A DNA stretch of 64,000 bases from Jeotgalibaca sp. MA1X17-3 (GCF_021513155.1 NZ_CP090983.1:68501-132500), one strand, 5' to 3'. Shown: positions 35,382 to 45,314, counted from the first letter of the stretch. Program-made: numbers and translations. The notes: generated by a model from the letters alone, not told the origin.

Positions 35382-36245
35382 TTATCCTTTGACGCCTCCC
35401 AGGTTTACACCCTTCGCAAAGTATTTCTGAATGTGTGGATAAATTAGTAATACTGGAATAATCGAACAAACTAATATTGCATACACATAAGAATCTGCTG
35501 CATAAGCTAAGTTTACCGGCATATCATCAAACATCGATTGATAGTTTTCAACTAAAATTCTCATGTACACTTGAACAGGTAATTCTTTAGAATCTGTTAA
35601 AAGAATTCGTGCCCAGAAGTACCCATTCCAACGACTTGTCGCGTAGAAAAGTGTAACGGTAGCAATTCCGGCCTTGGACATGGGAATAAATATTTTTGTT
35701 AACAGCTGAAATTCTTTTACACCGTCAACAGTAGCCGCTTCTTCAATTTCTAAAGGTACTGCTTCAAACGTATTTCTCAATAAAATAATGTTATACGCTT
35801 GTATTCCAAATGCAACAACAATTCCCCAACGATTATCTACTCCAATATTTACATAGTTTAAATACTGAGGAATCATTCCTGCTGTAAACCACATCGTAAA
35901 TACTACAAAGAAGTTAAACTGTCTTCTGAATAATAACTTTTTCTTAGATAGAGCGTATGCCCCTGTAACAGAGATAAACATACTCCAAGCGGTTCCAAAG
36001 AATGTATAAAAGAGAGTGTTTATGTAAGAAATCCAGAAACCTTTATCTTCATATAACAATTGATATACTGAAAAATTAATATCTTTCGGGAACAATCTAA
36101 CTTGTCCCGATTCGTAAGCCATCTTCCCACTGATCGAAGCAGAGAAGGCATAGACCACTGGATAAAGTGCCATGATGCCAAAAGCCCCTACCAATATATA
36201 AGAAAGTACTCTAAATATTTTTTCACTTCTATTTAATCGATCCAT
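35382..36245 (-). CDS. Carbohydrate ABC transporter permease (MalG/YtcP type)
   Basis: A 287-residue permease with six helices, EAA loop EEAATVDGVKEFQLLTKI and C-terminus AKGVNLGGVKG, typical of the second subunit of polysaccharide-oligomer importers. It pairs with the LplB-type permease 15 bases upstream and the lipoprotein downstream. No ATPase gene is present in the operon. Confidence 0.95.
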   Translation of the reverse strand: MDRLNRSEKIFRVLSYILVGAFGIMALYPVVYAFSASISGKMAYESGQVRLFPKDINFSVYQLLYEDKGFWISYINTLFYTFFGTAWSMFISVTGAYALSKKKLLFRRQFNFFVVFTMWFTAGMIPQYLNYVNIGVDNRWGIVVAFGIQAYNIILLRNTFEAVPLEIEEAATVDGVKEFQLLTKIFIPMSKAGIATVTLFYATSRWNGYFWARILLTDSKELPVQVYMRILVENYQSMFDDMPVNLAYAADSYVYAILVCSIIPVLLIYPHIQKYFAKGVNLGGVKG

Positions 36246-36260
36246 AACTTGTCCCTTCTA

Positions 36261-37208
36261 CTACCACAATGATGTTTCTGATACTTGTCTACTAATATAG
36301 TTGGCTCCGATAACCAAAGCGAAAGCAATAATTGCATTAAATAAATCTGCAGAAGCTCCTAATGCTTGGTTTCCTCTTTCCAATCCAACTCGATAAACAA
36401 AAGTACTTAGCACATCGGCGGTAGAATATGTATTGGCGTTATATAGTAAGATGATTCGTTCGTAACCAACTGTTAGAATCGTACCAATTCTCAAAATAAT
36501 CATAATGATTAAGGTAGGAGCCATTCCAGGGAACGTCACATAACGAATTTCTTGTAGTTTATTACCGCCATCTACTTTTAACGCTTCATATAATGTAGGA
36601 GAAATCCCCATGATGGCTGCGAAATAAACAATGGAACTATAACCTGCTTCTTTCCAAATTCCTGTTAATATGTATAGTGGTCTAAAATAACTAGCTTCTT
36701 GAATCAAGTTTGTATTTTCTGAAATAAGGCCTAAGTTAATTAATAACTCTGCGATTACTCCAGTATTTACTTCTCCGTTATAAACGAGTGTAATCACTAA
36801 ACCAGTAATTGTTACCTCTGATAAAAAGTGAGGGAGATACGAGAATGTCTGCATCACATTACTATACGTTTTGTGTCTAATTTCACTCATGAATAACGCT
36901 AAGAAAATGGGAATTGGGAAACCAAAAACAATTCCGTATAAACTGATTACAAAAGTATTTCTAAACGCTGACCAAAATTGGTCTGAATAGGTCCCAAACA
37001 TTAATGTTTTAAAGTTTGAAAATCCTACGAAATCACTATTTAAAATTCCAAGACCCGCATCATAATTCTTAAATGCGATGAGTAGCCCACCCATTGGTTT
37101 GTATGCCCACATGAGGAACCAAATGACCAATGGCAAAAGTAAAACATACAATCGCCAATCTTTTTTAACTAAACTCCATCTTCTTTTCCATGACTGTTCT
37201 TTAACCAT
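36261..37208 (-). CDS. Carbohydrate ABC transporter permease (LplB type)
   Basis: A 315-residue first permease subunit with six helices and EAA loop EALKVDGGNKLQEIRYV. The start is ATG 37208 (a GTG one codon earlier is also possible) seven bases after AGAGGTGG, at the stop codon of the upstream membrane-protein gene. LplB-type permeases import complex oligosaccharides in Firmicutes. Confidence 0.94.
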   Translation of the reverse strand: MVKEQSWKRRWSLVKKDWRLYVLLLPLVIWFLMWAYKPMGGLLIAFKNYDAGLGILNSDFVGFSNFKTLMFGTYSDQFWSAFRNTFVISLYGIVFGFPIPIFLALFMSEIRHKTYSNVMQTFSYLPHFLSEVTITGLVITLVYNGEVNTGVIAELLINLGLISENTNLIQEASYFRPLYILTGIWKEAGYSSIVYFAAIMGISPTLYEALKVDGGNKLQEIRYVTFPGMAPTLIIMIILRIGTILTVGYERIILLYNANTYSTADVLSTFVYRVGLERGNQALGASADLFNAIIAFALVIGANYISRQVSETSLW

Positions 37209-37762
37209 CACTTCACCACCTCTTTGCCAATTTTATAATGATCAGCCAAATTAACTAAGAGTCCTTCTGTATTTTTTAATAAAAGTAAAACTAAACATGA
37301 AATTAATACACTAAAATTCAATTGCAACATCGTTTGCTGAATAGCTACAATAGGGGATAATCCTACTAAGAAACTAAATATTCCTCTGGCAAGTAATGTT
37401 ACCAGGTAAAATACAATTCCATACGAAATGTATCCTTCTTGTTTCATCACTTTTTTTATTTTCTCCATGATAAACGGAATGACGATAACACTTCCACTTG
37501 TCAAGATATAATAAATAATCAATCCTACTGTAATATTCTGTGAATAGTAGATCAGAGGAAGCGTGAGTGCTAAACTAACGACCACTCCACTTTCTTTCCA
37601 TCTAATCAAAGCAATTAATACAATTAAATACGAAAAACTCATGTAAAATCCCGAATTAATAAAACGCTGATGTAAGACTGTACTGGTAACCTCACAAGCA
37701 ATCGCTAAAATTGAAAGGATCAACAAATCAATTGTTCGATAATCAGCATGAATTCGTTTCAT
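37208..37762 (-). CDS. Six-helix membrane protein of unknown function
   Basis: A 184-residue hydrophobic protein with about six helices, coupled by overlaps at both ends (shares bases with the lyase stop at 37762 and the permease start). Size and topology recall ECF S components, but I see no specific motif. Insertion between a lyase and the importer permeases suggests a role in uptake or sensing. Confidence 0.8.
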   Translation of the reverse strand: MKRIHADYRTIDLLILSILAIACEVTSTVLHQRFINSGFYMSFSYLIVLIALIRWKESGVVVSLALTLPLIYYSQNITVGLIIYYILTSGSVIVIPFIMEKIKKVMKQEGYISYGIVFYLVTLLARGIFSFLVGLSPIVAIQQTMLQLNFSVLISCLVLLLLKNTEGLLVNLADHYKIGKEVVK

Positions 37763-39744
37763 TATCTCAATACCTTTCGTAGTTGTCCTTGAGGATTATT
37801 TACTTCCAACTCCATTGTAATTTGCCCTTTATCATCTGTCTGTAAATCTAGAGCATATTTAGAAGTTTCCCCTTCTACTTGAACCTTAATATCTTGATTA
37901 CTTTCACTAATCGTTACTTTGAACGGATTTGATTCATTAGTAGAGAACGGACAGAAAACAGAAATAAAAAGACCATTTTTTTGAAGAGTTTCTGTTTTAT
38001 ATGCAAGAGTTCTCATTGTAATATCACGATAATTATCTGGTTCTTGGGTTGTCATTACTTCTTTAACATAAGTATCCGTTTGGGTCGTTGTTGCTGGTTG
38101 TTTAGACCACTGATATACTTCTAAGCTACTTTCAGCATTTTTATAAGACAACAATTGACTATTCTCAGTTTGATGACTTATTTTCGCTTTTGTATCTGTA
38201 TGCAACAACCAAGAATAAGTATGCTCTTTACTACTTGCTAGTTCGTCTATCATAATGAATACACCATCTTTAAGGTAAATTATATGGCGTTTTGCTTTTT
38301 GCATCTCTAGATCTTTTTGGTATGTTTTGGCCGTTTCACCAACTACATAAACAAATTCTTTTTCATCGACAAACGCTTCCAATTTTCCGACCATGTCTTG
38401 AGAATACTCACTGTAGACGTTCTTTTGTCCTTCATCATGATAACCAACGTCATCAACTAATACTCCGTTATGAGTAGCTAGTTTTGATTTTCGGTTATAC
38501 CCTTCATCTATTGCTAAAAACTCTCCATTCGCATGCATAATAAAGGAGTTGTTATCTGGGTGATGATGAGATAATCCAAAAGAGTTATACCCTTTTTCTT
38601 CTTTCAACTTCCATAGGCGTTCCCACTGCTTTGCTCCCCCTGGAGGGCTACATTTAAATGAGAAATGAGTTGCATCTCTTTCCCATGAATCTCGAATGAC
38701 TACTAAACCTAAGTCGTCGAATTTTTTTACTAATGGTAAATCCTTAAAGTCCTTTTTCTCTACCTTTGGATCATAGAAGATTAATTCAAAGAAAGATTCT
38801 GGTAAAATTCCTGGCTTAACTTGTGACTTGTAAGCTTCTTCATATAGTAGGTGATCTACCACTTCATCTCCCATATACTGTGCGTAAGGATTTCCATATT
38901 CTGCTGCAACCTTGTAGTAAATAGCCGTTGAATGTCCACTGTTGCGATCGTGACAATCACCGAAAGGAATTTGTTCTGCTAAATTTGGAGCTGCTTGGTA
39001 TAAACGGTAATCAAATGTATTCTTTAAAAATCCAGATTCTTTGAAGTAATCAATTCCTTCACGTTCTTTTAGCAAGTGGCCATAAATAAATAACCACATC
39101 GCTCCATAACGCCAGTAGACTACTCCTTCGTAAGAGCTTCCATCTTCCGGCAAGCCTTCAAAGACAATTTCAAAGTTATCTTTAGCTGAGTCTATCCACG
39201 CTTGACAATTAGGGTTTTCTTCAACTAAAGCATATCCAGCAGTAGCTAATCCATTTAGGTTAATCCAATTATGATTTTGCCAATAATTAGTGGACCAACC
39301 TTTTCCTTCTGTTTTTACTTTGTAATCGTACATTCTATTACCTTGTAATAATAATTTTTCTTTTATTAATGTAGAGTCTTCTATTGAAAGGTCATCTTTC
39401 AACCAGTCATATCCAATACTTAATCCAAAAAGAATCCAAGCAGCTGATAAGTCTACATCTACTAGATGGGCATTCCCCCAGTGTGGATATTTTGAGACTG
39501 CTAACATCCAACGTTTTGCACCCTCGAGATATTCTTCTTGTTCTGTTAAAATATACATGAGTGATAAGTTTGCAATTGCCATACCATAGTAAGTAGTACT
39601 TTTTTGAGGATGCTCCTCTGGCAGCTCTGCGCTTAGATAGCCCTTACATTGTTCTGCCAACCTTTTATAAAACTTTTTCTTAGATGTATAGATATCCTTT
39701 CTTAATTGGTGGATATCCTGATCTAAAAAAAGATATTTTTTCAA
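37762..39744 (-). CDS. Heparinase II/III-like polysaccharide lyase
   Basis: An intact ~660-residue lyase: N-terminal alpha/alpha toroid (NYWQNHNWINLNGLATAGYA; FGDCHDRNSGHS) and C-terminal heparinase II/III beta-sandwich (SHHHPDNNSFIMHANGE). No signal peptide is seen, so it is cytoplasmic or non-classically exported and probably acts on imported oligosaccharides. The start is most likely TTG 39744 (MKKYLFLDQD), nine bases after AAAGGAG; the longer frame to 39753 abuts the ribosome-binding site. It is the first gene of the second lyase operon, behind a promoter with an IclR-type palindrome. Exact PL family not determined. Confidence 0.9.
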   Translation of the reverse strand: MKKYLFLDQDIHQLRKDIYTSKKKFYKRLAEQCKGYLSAELPEEHPQKSTTYYGMAIANLSLMYILTEQEEYLEGAKRWMLAVSKYPHWGNAHLVDVDLSAAWILFGLSIGYDWLKDDLSIEDSTLIKEKLLLQGNRMYDYKVKTEGKGWSTNYWQNHNWINLNGLATAGYALVEENPNCQAWIDSAKDNFEIVFEGLPEDGSSYEGVVYWRYGAMWLFIYGHLLKEREGIDYFKESGFLKNTFDYRLYQAAPNLAEQIPFGDCHDRNSGHSTAIYYKVAAEYGNPYAQYMGDEVVDHLLYEEAYKSQVKPGILPESFFELIFYDPKVEKKDFKDLPLVKKFDDLGLVVIRDSWERDATHFSFKCSPPGGAKQWERLWKLKEEKGYNSFGLSHHHPDNNSFIMHANGEFLAIDEGYNRKSKLATHNGVLVDDVGYHDEGQKNVYSEYSQDMVGKLEAFVDEKEFVYVVGETAKTYQKDLEMQKAKRHIIYLKDGVFIMIDELASSKEHTYSWLLHTDTKAKISHQTENSQLLSYKNAESSLEVYQWSKQPATTTQTDTYVKEVMTTQEPDNYRDITMRTLAYKTETLQKNGLFISVFCPFSTNESNPFKVTISESNQDIKVQVEGETSKYALDLQTDDKGQITMELEVNNPQGQLRKVLR

Positions 39745-39796
39745 AAATAACAACTCCTTTGTTGTAATATCAACTTCCGTAAGCCTTACGCATTTA

Positions 39797-39809
39797 CGAA
39801 ACTCTTTCG
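39797..39809. promoter_or_regulatory. Putative IclR operator, lyase operon
   Basis: Perfect palindrome CGAAA-CTC-TTTCG just downstream of the -10 box. It matches in position and form GCGGAAC-T-GTTCCGC in front of the orphan solute-binding protein gene; both are followed by GCGTATCTATATA on the plus strand. Confidence 0.65.
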
Positions 39810-39818
39810 CGTATCTAT

Positions 39819-39847
39819 ATATTAGTATATCTATTGTCCTTTGTCCA
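39819..39847 (-). promoter_or_regulatory. Promoter of the second lyase operon
   Basis: -35 TGGACA (39842-39847) and -10 TAATAT (39819-39824), spacer 17, on the minus strand. The design is nearly the same as the promoter at 43625-43653. Confidence 0.75.
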
Positions 39848-40347
39848 GTCCATTTTGTCTTTTATATTTAAAAAAATTTTTTTAGGGTTCACAATCTACA
39901 ATCAAATTCTTAATTTCAGTTATAAGGATTGATTCTATAGACCTTATCTACTTGTGAAAAAGTTTTTTTGTGTAAAATATTAAAATTATGAGAATTTGAA
40001 TAGAATCACTTTTTATAATTTAAGTTTTTAAAAAATCTACTTGTCTATACACTTTTTTATTTCTTGATAGATGGAAACGATGAACTCTTCATGCTACGTA
40101 TCCCACTGATCAGCATCTTGTATATACATATGCTCCTTACTCAAATGATTATTTCGTAATAAACATATTTAAAATTAATATTTGCAAGTCATTATCCTAT
40201 CTATTTAAATAAACCTATGATAAGATAGAAAAAAAAGTTTATACATTTTTGTATATACGGAAGATTGTAAGGGTAAACAAAATAAATACTTTACCAATAA
40301 TTTTTATTAAAAAATAGGTTAACCATTGAAGGGATGTAAGAAGAAGA
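39848..40347. other. Intergenic region upstream of the IclR gene
   Basis: About 500 AT-rich bases between the divergent lyase promoter and the IclR start. No gene or RNA recognised. A repeat-like TATACATTTTTGTATATACG near 40235-40260 could be part of the iclR promoter or operator. Confidence 0.5.
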
Positions 40348-41106
40348 ATGGCTATGAGTAATGCAGCATTAAGAACTAGCTACATTTTGGATATTGTTTC
40401 TAAACATGACAAAGGTGTTACGTTATCTGAAATAGCACAAGAATTAGGTGCGCCAATCTCTAGTGTCAATGATATTGTCAGAGCATTAGTTCACACAGAG
40501 ATGCTGGAGCTATTAGATGAGAAAAGTAAAGTATACGGTGTGGGAATCAAATCATTTCTGATTGGTCAGCGATATATTAATAACACAAACATTTTAGAAA
40601 AAGCAGTACCCATTATAGATAGTCTATCAAGCACATTGAATAAAACTGTCTTTTTTGGTCGATCAGTTAATGAAAAATTAACTTACATCTATAAGAGTGA
40701 ACCTGATGAAATCGTTAGCTCAACATGTTCCATTGGTAGCCAAACTTCTTTACACACTACCTCTCTAGGTAAAGCAATTATGGCGTATAATGACCAATTA
40801 GCTGAAGACATACTTAATCGAAACTTACTTAAGAAAACTGAATTCTCCATAATAGATCCTCAAGAATTACGAGACGAATTAGCGAAGATTCGCTTACAGG
40901 GCTATGCGGTTGATGACCGCGAGAACGACTCCCGTCTTTTCTGCGTAGGAGCACCTATTTTTGATATAGACGGAACTGTTACCACTGCTATTAGTATTAG
41001 TGGATTAGTGGATGATAATCGTGATATCGAATATGAAGTCAATTTAATTAAAGAAAAAGCTAAAATTATTTCCCAAAAAATGGGATATACAGGTCGGTTT
41101 CAATAA
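40348..41106 (+). CDS. IclR-family transcriptional regulator
   Basis: A 252-residue regulator: N-terminal winged helix-turn-helix (VTLSEIAQELGAPISSVNDIVRAL) and C-terminal GAF-like effector domain (LHTTSLGKAIMAY; RLQGYAVDDREND; VGAPIFD), the IclR layout. Homologues such as KdgR often control uronate and pectin catabolism with a keto-deoxy-sugar acid as inducer. It is flanked by the second lyase operon and the orphan solute-binding gene, whose promoters share a palindrome, making it their likely repressor. ATG 40348 is the chosen start; a second ATG two codons later is possible. Confidence 0.93.
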   Translation: MAMSNAALRTSYILDIVSKHDKGVTLSEIAQELGAPISSVNDIVRALVHTEMLELLDEKSKVYGVGIKSFLIGQRYINNTNILEKAVPIIDSLSSTLNKTVFFGRSVNEKLTYIYKSEPDEIVSSTCSIGSQTSLHTTSLGKAIMAYNDQLAEDILNRNLLKKTEFSIIDPQELRDELAKIRLQGYAVDDRENDSRLFCVGAPIFDIDGTVTTAISISGLVDDNRDIEYEVNLIKEKAKIISQKMGYTGRFQ

Positions 41107-41152
41107 AAAAGAACAGTAGACTATAACTAACGTATAGTCACTGTTCTTTTTT
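41105..41152 (+). terminator. Terminator of the IclR gene
   Basis: Arms 41105-41117 and 41140-41152 pair perfectly (13 bases), with an inner GACTATA / TATAGTC stem and a T-run. Confidence 0.88.
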
Positions 41153-41222
41153 GTGTTCCTACTATTTCATAACGTCGTTCTTATGTGATTAATAAAATAA
41201 ATATATAAAATATAAGCTACCT

Positions 41223-41256
41223 CTTTAGTGTTGGCTTTTTAAATCCAATACTAAAG
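41223..41256 (-). terminator. Hairpin downstream of the orphan solute-binding gene
   Basis: Arms 41223-41234 and 41245-41256 pair at 11 of 12 positions. The T-run on the minus strand is weak. Confidence 0.5.
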
Positions 41257-41298
41257 AAGCGGCTCATCCTTCAATGATCTATATAGTTTTATTTGTTT

Positions 41299-43287
41299 TT
41301 ATTTGGTCATTCTTTCATATGCTGCTTGATAAATACTTGTATATGTATCAATTCCTCCCTTATCATAAAGAGCTTTGATCTCATCAGTATTTTGTGGACC
41401 ATTTGGAGAACCGGTTATGAATAGATACATTTGATCTGCTTCAGTCTCTCCAATAGAAGTGGTATCCAATTTTGCTTGCTCTTGTTCGTTTAGTGAGAAA
41501 ACTGTTGGTGTTAGTTTCAAGAGCGGTTTTTCAGCTCCATAGCTAGGTGTAATAACCTCTGCTTCTTGATATGTTTCCCAAGACTTGTATCCTTGATTAA
41601 CTGTATATTGATATTCGAAACCTATTTCTTTTTGATACCCTAGTGGCATTTGAGATCCAACAAAGTCACGTAAGAATGCTGAGATATCACCATCTTTTAA
41701 TTCATCTACAATATCAAATGTCCATTCGTCATATTTTGGATATTCAACACCGTTTGGACCTGTGTACATTTCTCCTTCAACAAGCATATCTGGAGTTCCA
41801 TAGTTCTGAACTTGATTTCCTTCTTCACTAAAGAAATAATCCATTACTTTCAAAGCAGCATTAATTTCTTCATCACTTACTTTAGAAGAAACTGCCCAAC
41901 CTTCTGGTTTGATTGTACGAGTGTTTTCCATGAAATGAATCATTTCATCATCAGAACCTAGAGTAGTTAATGGTGGCAAAAGTGCAGTTACATCTTCATT
42001 TAGTGCTGTTGTCGATGAAATCCAGTCAATCGTCATAAAGCCAAATTGTTTTTGTGCTTCATAATCATCTTGTCCATAGAACATATTGCGGAAAGCATCC
42101 TTATTATTTAAATCTGCAAATTCTGAGTGAATGAGTCCTTCAGAATATAATTCGTTTAAATACTCCAAACCTTCAATGTTACCCTCTTCGGTAAAAGAGA
42201 ACACTAATTCACCATCTTCATTTAAAACAAAGTTAGATTGTTGTGTATCGGCACCAAAAATCCTCTGGCCACCAAAATAGGTAATTAAACGTAAATAGTC
42301 TTGACGGTTTTTGGAGTCTCTCACAAAAAACGGATAAATGATTGATCCATCCACCACTTCACCAGTACTTGCTTTGGATAATGTATTGGGTGATAACTTC
42401 ATCACACGCCATAATGCAACTAGTTCATCTACATCATATTGAGCTTCTGTTCCTAAAAATAAGTCAGATGGTTTCTCTAATTCTGGATAAGTCTCTTTAA
42501 TATAAGACAATAATGTATCTAAAGCGTCATCTCGAGATAACTCACCACTTGCTGCTTTCTCATTTTGTAAAGCAACTACATTCGTTTTATTTCGATCCCA
42601 ATACCCCTCATAAGCAGTTGGTAATGTCGCTGTTTCATTTTCTAATAACTCTTTGTTATCAAGAATAGTCATCACCCATGTTTCACGTCCATTAAATACA
42701 CGAGCATAGTTATCTATTTCAGCTACGTAAGGAATATAGTAAATCCCACCGTCAAAAGCCGTAATTGCATCTGCAATTGCTGGTCTTTCTTTTAAATATT
42801 CACTAAAATTTGGTAGTTGATCCATCTTTTCGTTTAAATCTACAAAGTATCCTTTGCTTCCATATTCCATATATGCGTCGCCATTAGCTCCACCATAAAT
42901 CGCTGCATTTTTAAATCCTGTTGCAGAAGCAATTTCAATCATTTCTTCAGCCGTTTGATTTTGTACGGTGACATCTTTAAGAGTAAAACCCATCTTATCT
43001 TGAATATATTGCCAAGTAGGTTTCAAATCTCCAGTTGAAATAACATTACCATCTGCCATTGTTAATGGGGTTGATTGGTTATAAGTCAGCGTACGTTGAT
43101 TGTTACCAACTGCATAGCTTATATTTAAATTTGAAGCGTATTCAATATCTTTGTTAACAACAGGTGTAGACTCTGTGGTTCCTTTATCTACAGTTGATTC
43201 TTCTGAACCATTTGTATTTAATCCACCACTACAACCTGCCATCAATAACATTGTTGATAATAGTGTAATACTTTTTTTATTAATCAT
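41299..43287 (-). CDS. Orphan ABC solute-binding lipoprotein, paralogue of 33332-35320
   Basis: A 662-residue lipoprotein, lipobox MAGC at residue 19, very similar over its whole length to the operon-encoded binding protein (same length, same N-terminal MINKKSITLLSTML). The frame opens at 43353, but ATG 43287 follows AGAGGAGG and is the real start. It has its own promoter and operator of the same design as the lyase operon, so it is co-regulated, and no permease gene follows. It most likely shares the LplB/YtcP permeases and widens the ligand range or raises binding-protein supply. Confidence 0.93.
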   Translation of the reverse strand: MINKKSITLLSTMLLMAGCSGGLNTNGSEESTVDKGTTESTPVVNKDIEYASNLNISYAVGNNQRTLTYNQSTPLTMADGNVISTGDLKPTWQYIQDKMGFTLKDVTVQNQTAEEMIEIASATGFKNAAIYGGANGDAYMEYGSKGYFVDLNEKMDQLPNFSEYLKERPAIADAITAFDGGIYYIPYVAEIDNYARVFNGRETWVMTILDNKELLENETATLPTAYEGYWDRNKTNVVALQNEKAASGELSRDDALDTLLSYIKETYPELEKPSDLFLGTEAQYDVDELVALWRVMKLSPNTLSKASTGEVVDGSIIYPFFVRDSKNRQDYLRLITYFGGQRIFGADTQQSNFVLNEDGELVFSFTEEGNIEGLEYLNELYSEGLIHSEFADLNNKDAFRNMFYGQDDYEAQKQFGFMTIDWISSTTALNEDVTALLPPLTTLGSDDEMIHFMENTRTIKPEGWAVSSKVSDEEINAALKVMDYFFSEEGNQVQNYGTPDMLVEGEMYTGPNGVEYPKYDEWTFDIVDELKDGDISAFLRDFVGSQMPLGYQKEIGFEYQYTVNQGYKSWETYQEAEVITPSYGAEKPLLKLTPTVFSLNEQEQAKLDTTSIGETEADQMYLFITGSPNGPQNTDEIKALYDKGGIDTYTSIYQAAYERMTK

Positions 43288-43601
43288 GTTAATCCTCCTC
43301 TTTTTATGTTTAAATAGTTGACCTGATCGAAACACTTTTGCTAAGTTTTTCACAATTAATATACTCTTTCACCAATTGTGTACCCATAGACAATAATCCG
43401 TATTCTTTTCCACATATTAGCTGATTAATTATATAAATTTCAAATCACTCAAGAATAGAAAGCCCTTACATTAAGTGCTATACTTTCTGTTTTTAGTTTA
43501 GTAAATACTATTCTAAACTAGTGAATATTGAATCTAAAAATAATTATTCAGAAATAACCACTCCTTTATTGTAGTATGAACTCCGCATGGATTACGTATC
43601 T

Positions 43602-43616
43602 GCGGAACTGTTCCGC
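43602..43616. promoter_or_regulatory. Putative IclR operator, orphan solute-binding gene
   Basis: Perfect 15-base palindrome GCGGAACTGTTCCGC immediately downstream of the promoter, matching the one in front of the lyase operon in form and location. Confidence 0.7.
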
Positions 43617-43624
43617 GTATCTAT

Positions 43625-43653
43625 ATACTAATATACTACTATTACTTTGTCCA
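43625..43653 (-). promoter_or_regulatory. Promoter of the orphan solute-binding gene
   Basis: -35 TGGACA (43648-43653) and -10 TAGTAT (43625-43630), spacer 17, on the minus strand. Confidence 0.75.
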
Positions 43654-43861
43654 CTCTTTTTTTGACTATTTTTTAATTGTATAGATTATTCTCAATAGAG
43701 AATTTTTTTGAAATTTTGAAGTGGATCAGCCTATAAAATATCGCACTCATCATATTTTAAGAGATTAGTCTACATAGGTTCCCACTATCAAATGCAGAGT
43801 TGGCTTCTACTTTTCTATGGTTTAAGAGTCACTGTACGTTCCTAGTAAACTTTAAAAAATA

Positions 43862-43893
43862 TAAATAAAAAAGGAGAGAATTTCTTCTCTCCT
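43862..43893 (-). terminator. Terminator of the cdaA-cdaR-glmM operon
   Basis: Stem AGGAGAGAA / TTCTCTCCT with a 4-base loop and a T-run on the minus strand. The ~200 bases between it and the promoter at 43653 hold nothing I recognise. Confidence 0.85.
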
Positions 43894-43958
43894 AAAAAGT
43901 TCAATTTTTGGGGTCCGTATATTTACCGAAACGTATGTAAGTCTTTTCTCATTTAAAA

Positions 43959-45314
43959 CTAGTCTATGCCAATTTCATTTCGCACAACATCTGCGATACG
44001 TGTCACATAGTCATGTGTTTTTTCATCTGTTTCAGCTTCCGCCATAACACGTAGCAAGGGTTCCGTTCCACTTGGTCGTACTAAAATACGACCATTTCCT
44101 GCCATTTCTTCTTCAACTTCATCCATAATTGCTTTTACAGCAGGAATCTCCATAACGCCGTTCTTATCGGATACACGGATATTCACTAATTCTTGTGGAT
44201 AAATAGTTACTTCAGCAGCAAGTTCAGAAAGCTTTTTACCAGTATTTTTCATAACATTCATTAATTGAATTCCAGTTAAAAGACCATCGCCCGTTGTATT
44301 CATGTCTAAGAATACAATATGACCAGATTGTTCGCCACCAAAATTATATCCATTTTTACGCATTTCTTCCACTACATATCGGTCACCAACTGCCGTTTTT
44401 AAAGCAGTCATACCTTCTTCTTCTACTGCTTTATGAAATCCAAGATTACTCATAACGGTTGATACAATCGTATTATGGTTTAATTCATTCTTTGATTTTA
44501 AATATTTCCCACAAATGAACATGATTTTATCACCATCGATGATTTCCCCATTTTCATCCACTGCGATACAACGGTCGCCATCTCCATCAAAGGCTAAACC
44601 AATATCCGCACCTTTTTCAACGACAAATGCAGCAAGTTTTTCAGGATGAGTAGAGCCAACTCCATCATTAATATTTAAACCATTTGGTTTTACACCCATT
44701 GTATAGAAGTCTGTTTCTAAATCAGCAAACAAACGATTTACAATTGGTGATGCTGCACCATTGGCACCATCTAAACAAACAGTCACACCTGATAAATCGT
44801 CTGGTATGGTTGTTTGTAAATATTGGCTATACTTTAGCATTCCTTCGGGATATTCATCCACTACACCTAATCCTTCTGCAGAAGGTCTTGGTAAATGATT
44901 TTCTTCTTGATCCAAATATGCTTCAATTTCTAACTCTTGCTCATCAGATAATTTAAACCCATCTGCACCAAAAAATTTAATTCCATTATCTTCTGCAGGG
45001 TTGTGAGATGCAGAAATCATAATACCAGCGATTGCGCCTTGTACACGGGTCAAGTAGGATACTCCAGGTGTTGTCAATATTCCCAATTGTAAAACTTCTA
45101 TCCCAACGGATAATAATCCTGATATCAAGGCATGTTCCAATAACTGACCTGATATACGTGTATCGCGAGCTACTAATACAAGTGCTCTTTCTGTGTCCTT
45201 TGAATGTTGACGGAGTACATATCCACCATAACGTCCTAATTTGAAAGCTAGTTCTGGTGTTAATTCACTATTTGCCAGTCCTCTTACTCCATCTGTTCCA
45301 AAATACTTACCCAT
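43959..45314 (-). CDS. glmM: Phosphoglucosamine mutase
   Basis: A 451-residue alpha-D-phosphohexomutase converting glucosamine 6-phosphate to glucosamine 1-phosphate for UDP-GlcNAc. The phosphoserine loop is ISASHNPAEDNGIK; the metal loop is DGDGDR; the sugar loop is GGEQSGH; the C-terminal phosphate-binding loop is RPSGTEPLLRVM. RBS AAGGAGA before ATG 45314. It is the third gene after cdaA and cdaR, the widely conserved order; CdaR and GlmM are known modulators of CdaA. Confidence 0.98.
   Translation of the reverse strand: MGKYFGTDGVRGLANSELTPELAFKLGRYGGYVLRQHSKDTERALVLVARDTRISGQLLEHALISGLLSVGIEVLQLGILTTPGVSYLTRVQGAIAGIMISASHNPAEDNGIKFFGADGFKLSDEQELEIEAYLDQEENHLPRPSAEGLGVVDEYPEGMLKYSQYLQTTIPDDLSGVTVCLDGANGAASPIVNRLFADLETDFYTMGVKPNGLNINDGVGSTHPEKLAAFVVEKGADIGLAFDGDGDRCIAVDENGEIIDGDKIMFICGKYLKSKNELNHNTIVSTVMSNLGFHKAVEEEGMTALKTAVGDRYVVEEMRKNGYNFGGEQSGHIVFLDMNTTGDGLLTGIQLMNVMKNTGKKLSELAAEVTIYPQELVNIRVSDKNGVMEIPAVKAIMDEVEEEMAGNGRILVRPSGTEPLLRVMAEAETDEKTHDYVTRIADVVRNEIGID

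Noticed and set aside
43288..43353. 22-codon N-terminal extension of the orphan binding protein
   Set aside because: It places a non-family leader before a perfect lipoprotein signal and skips the AGAGGAGG site.
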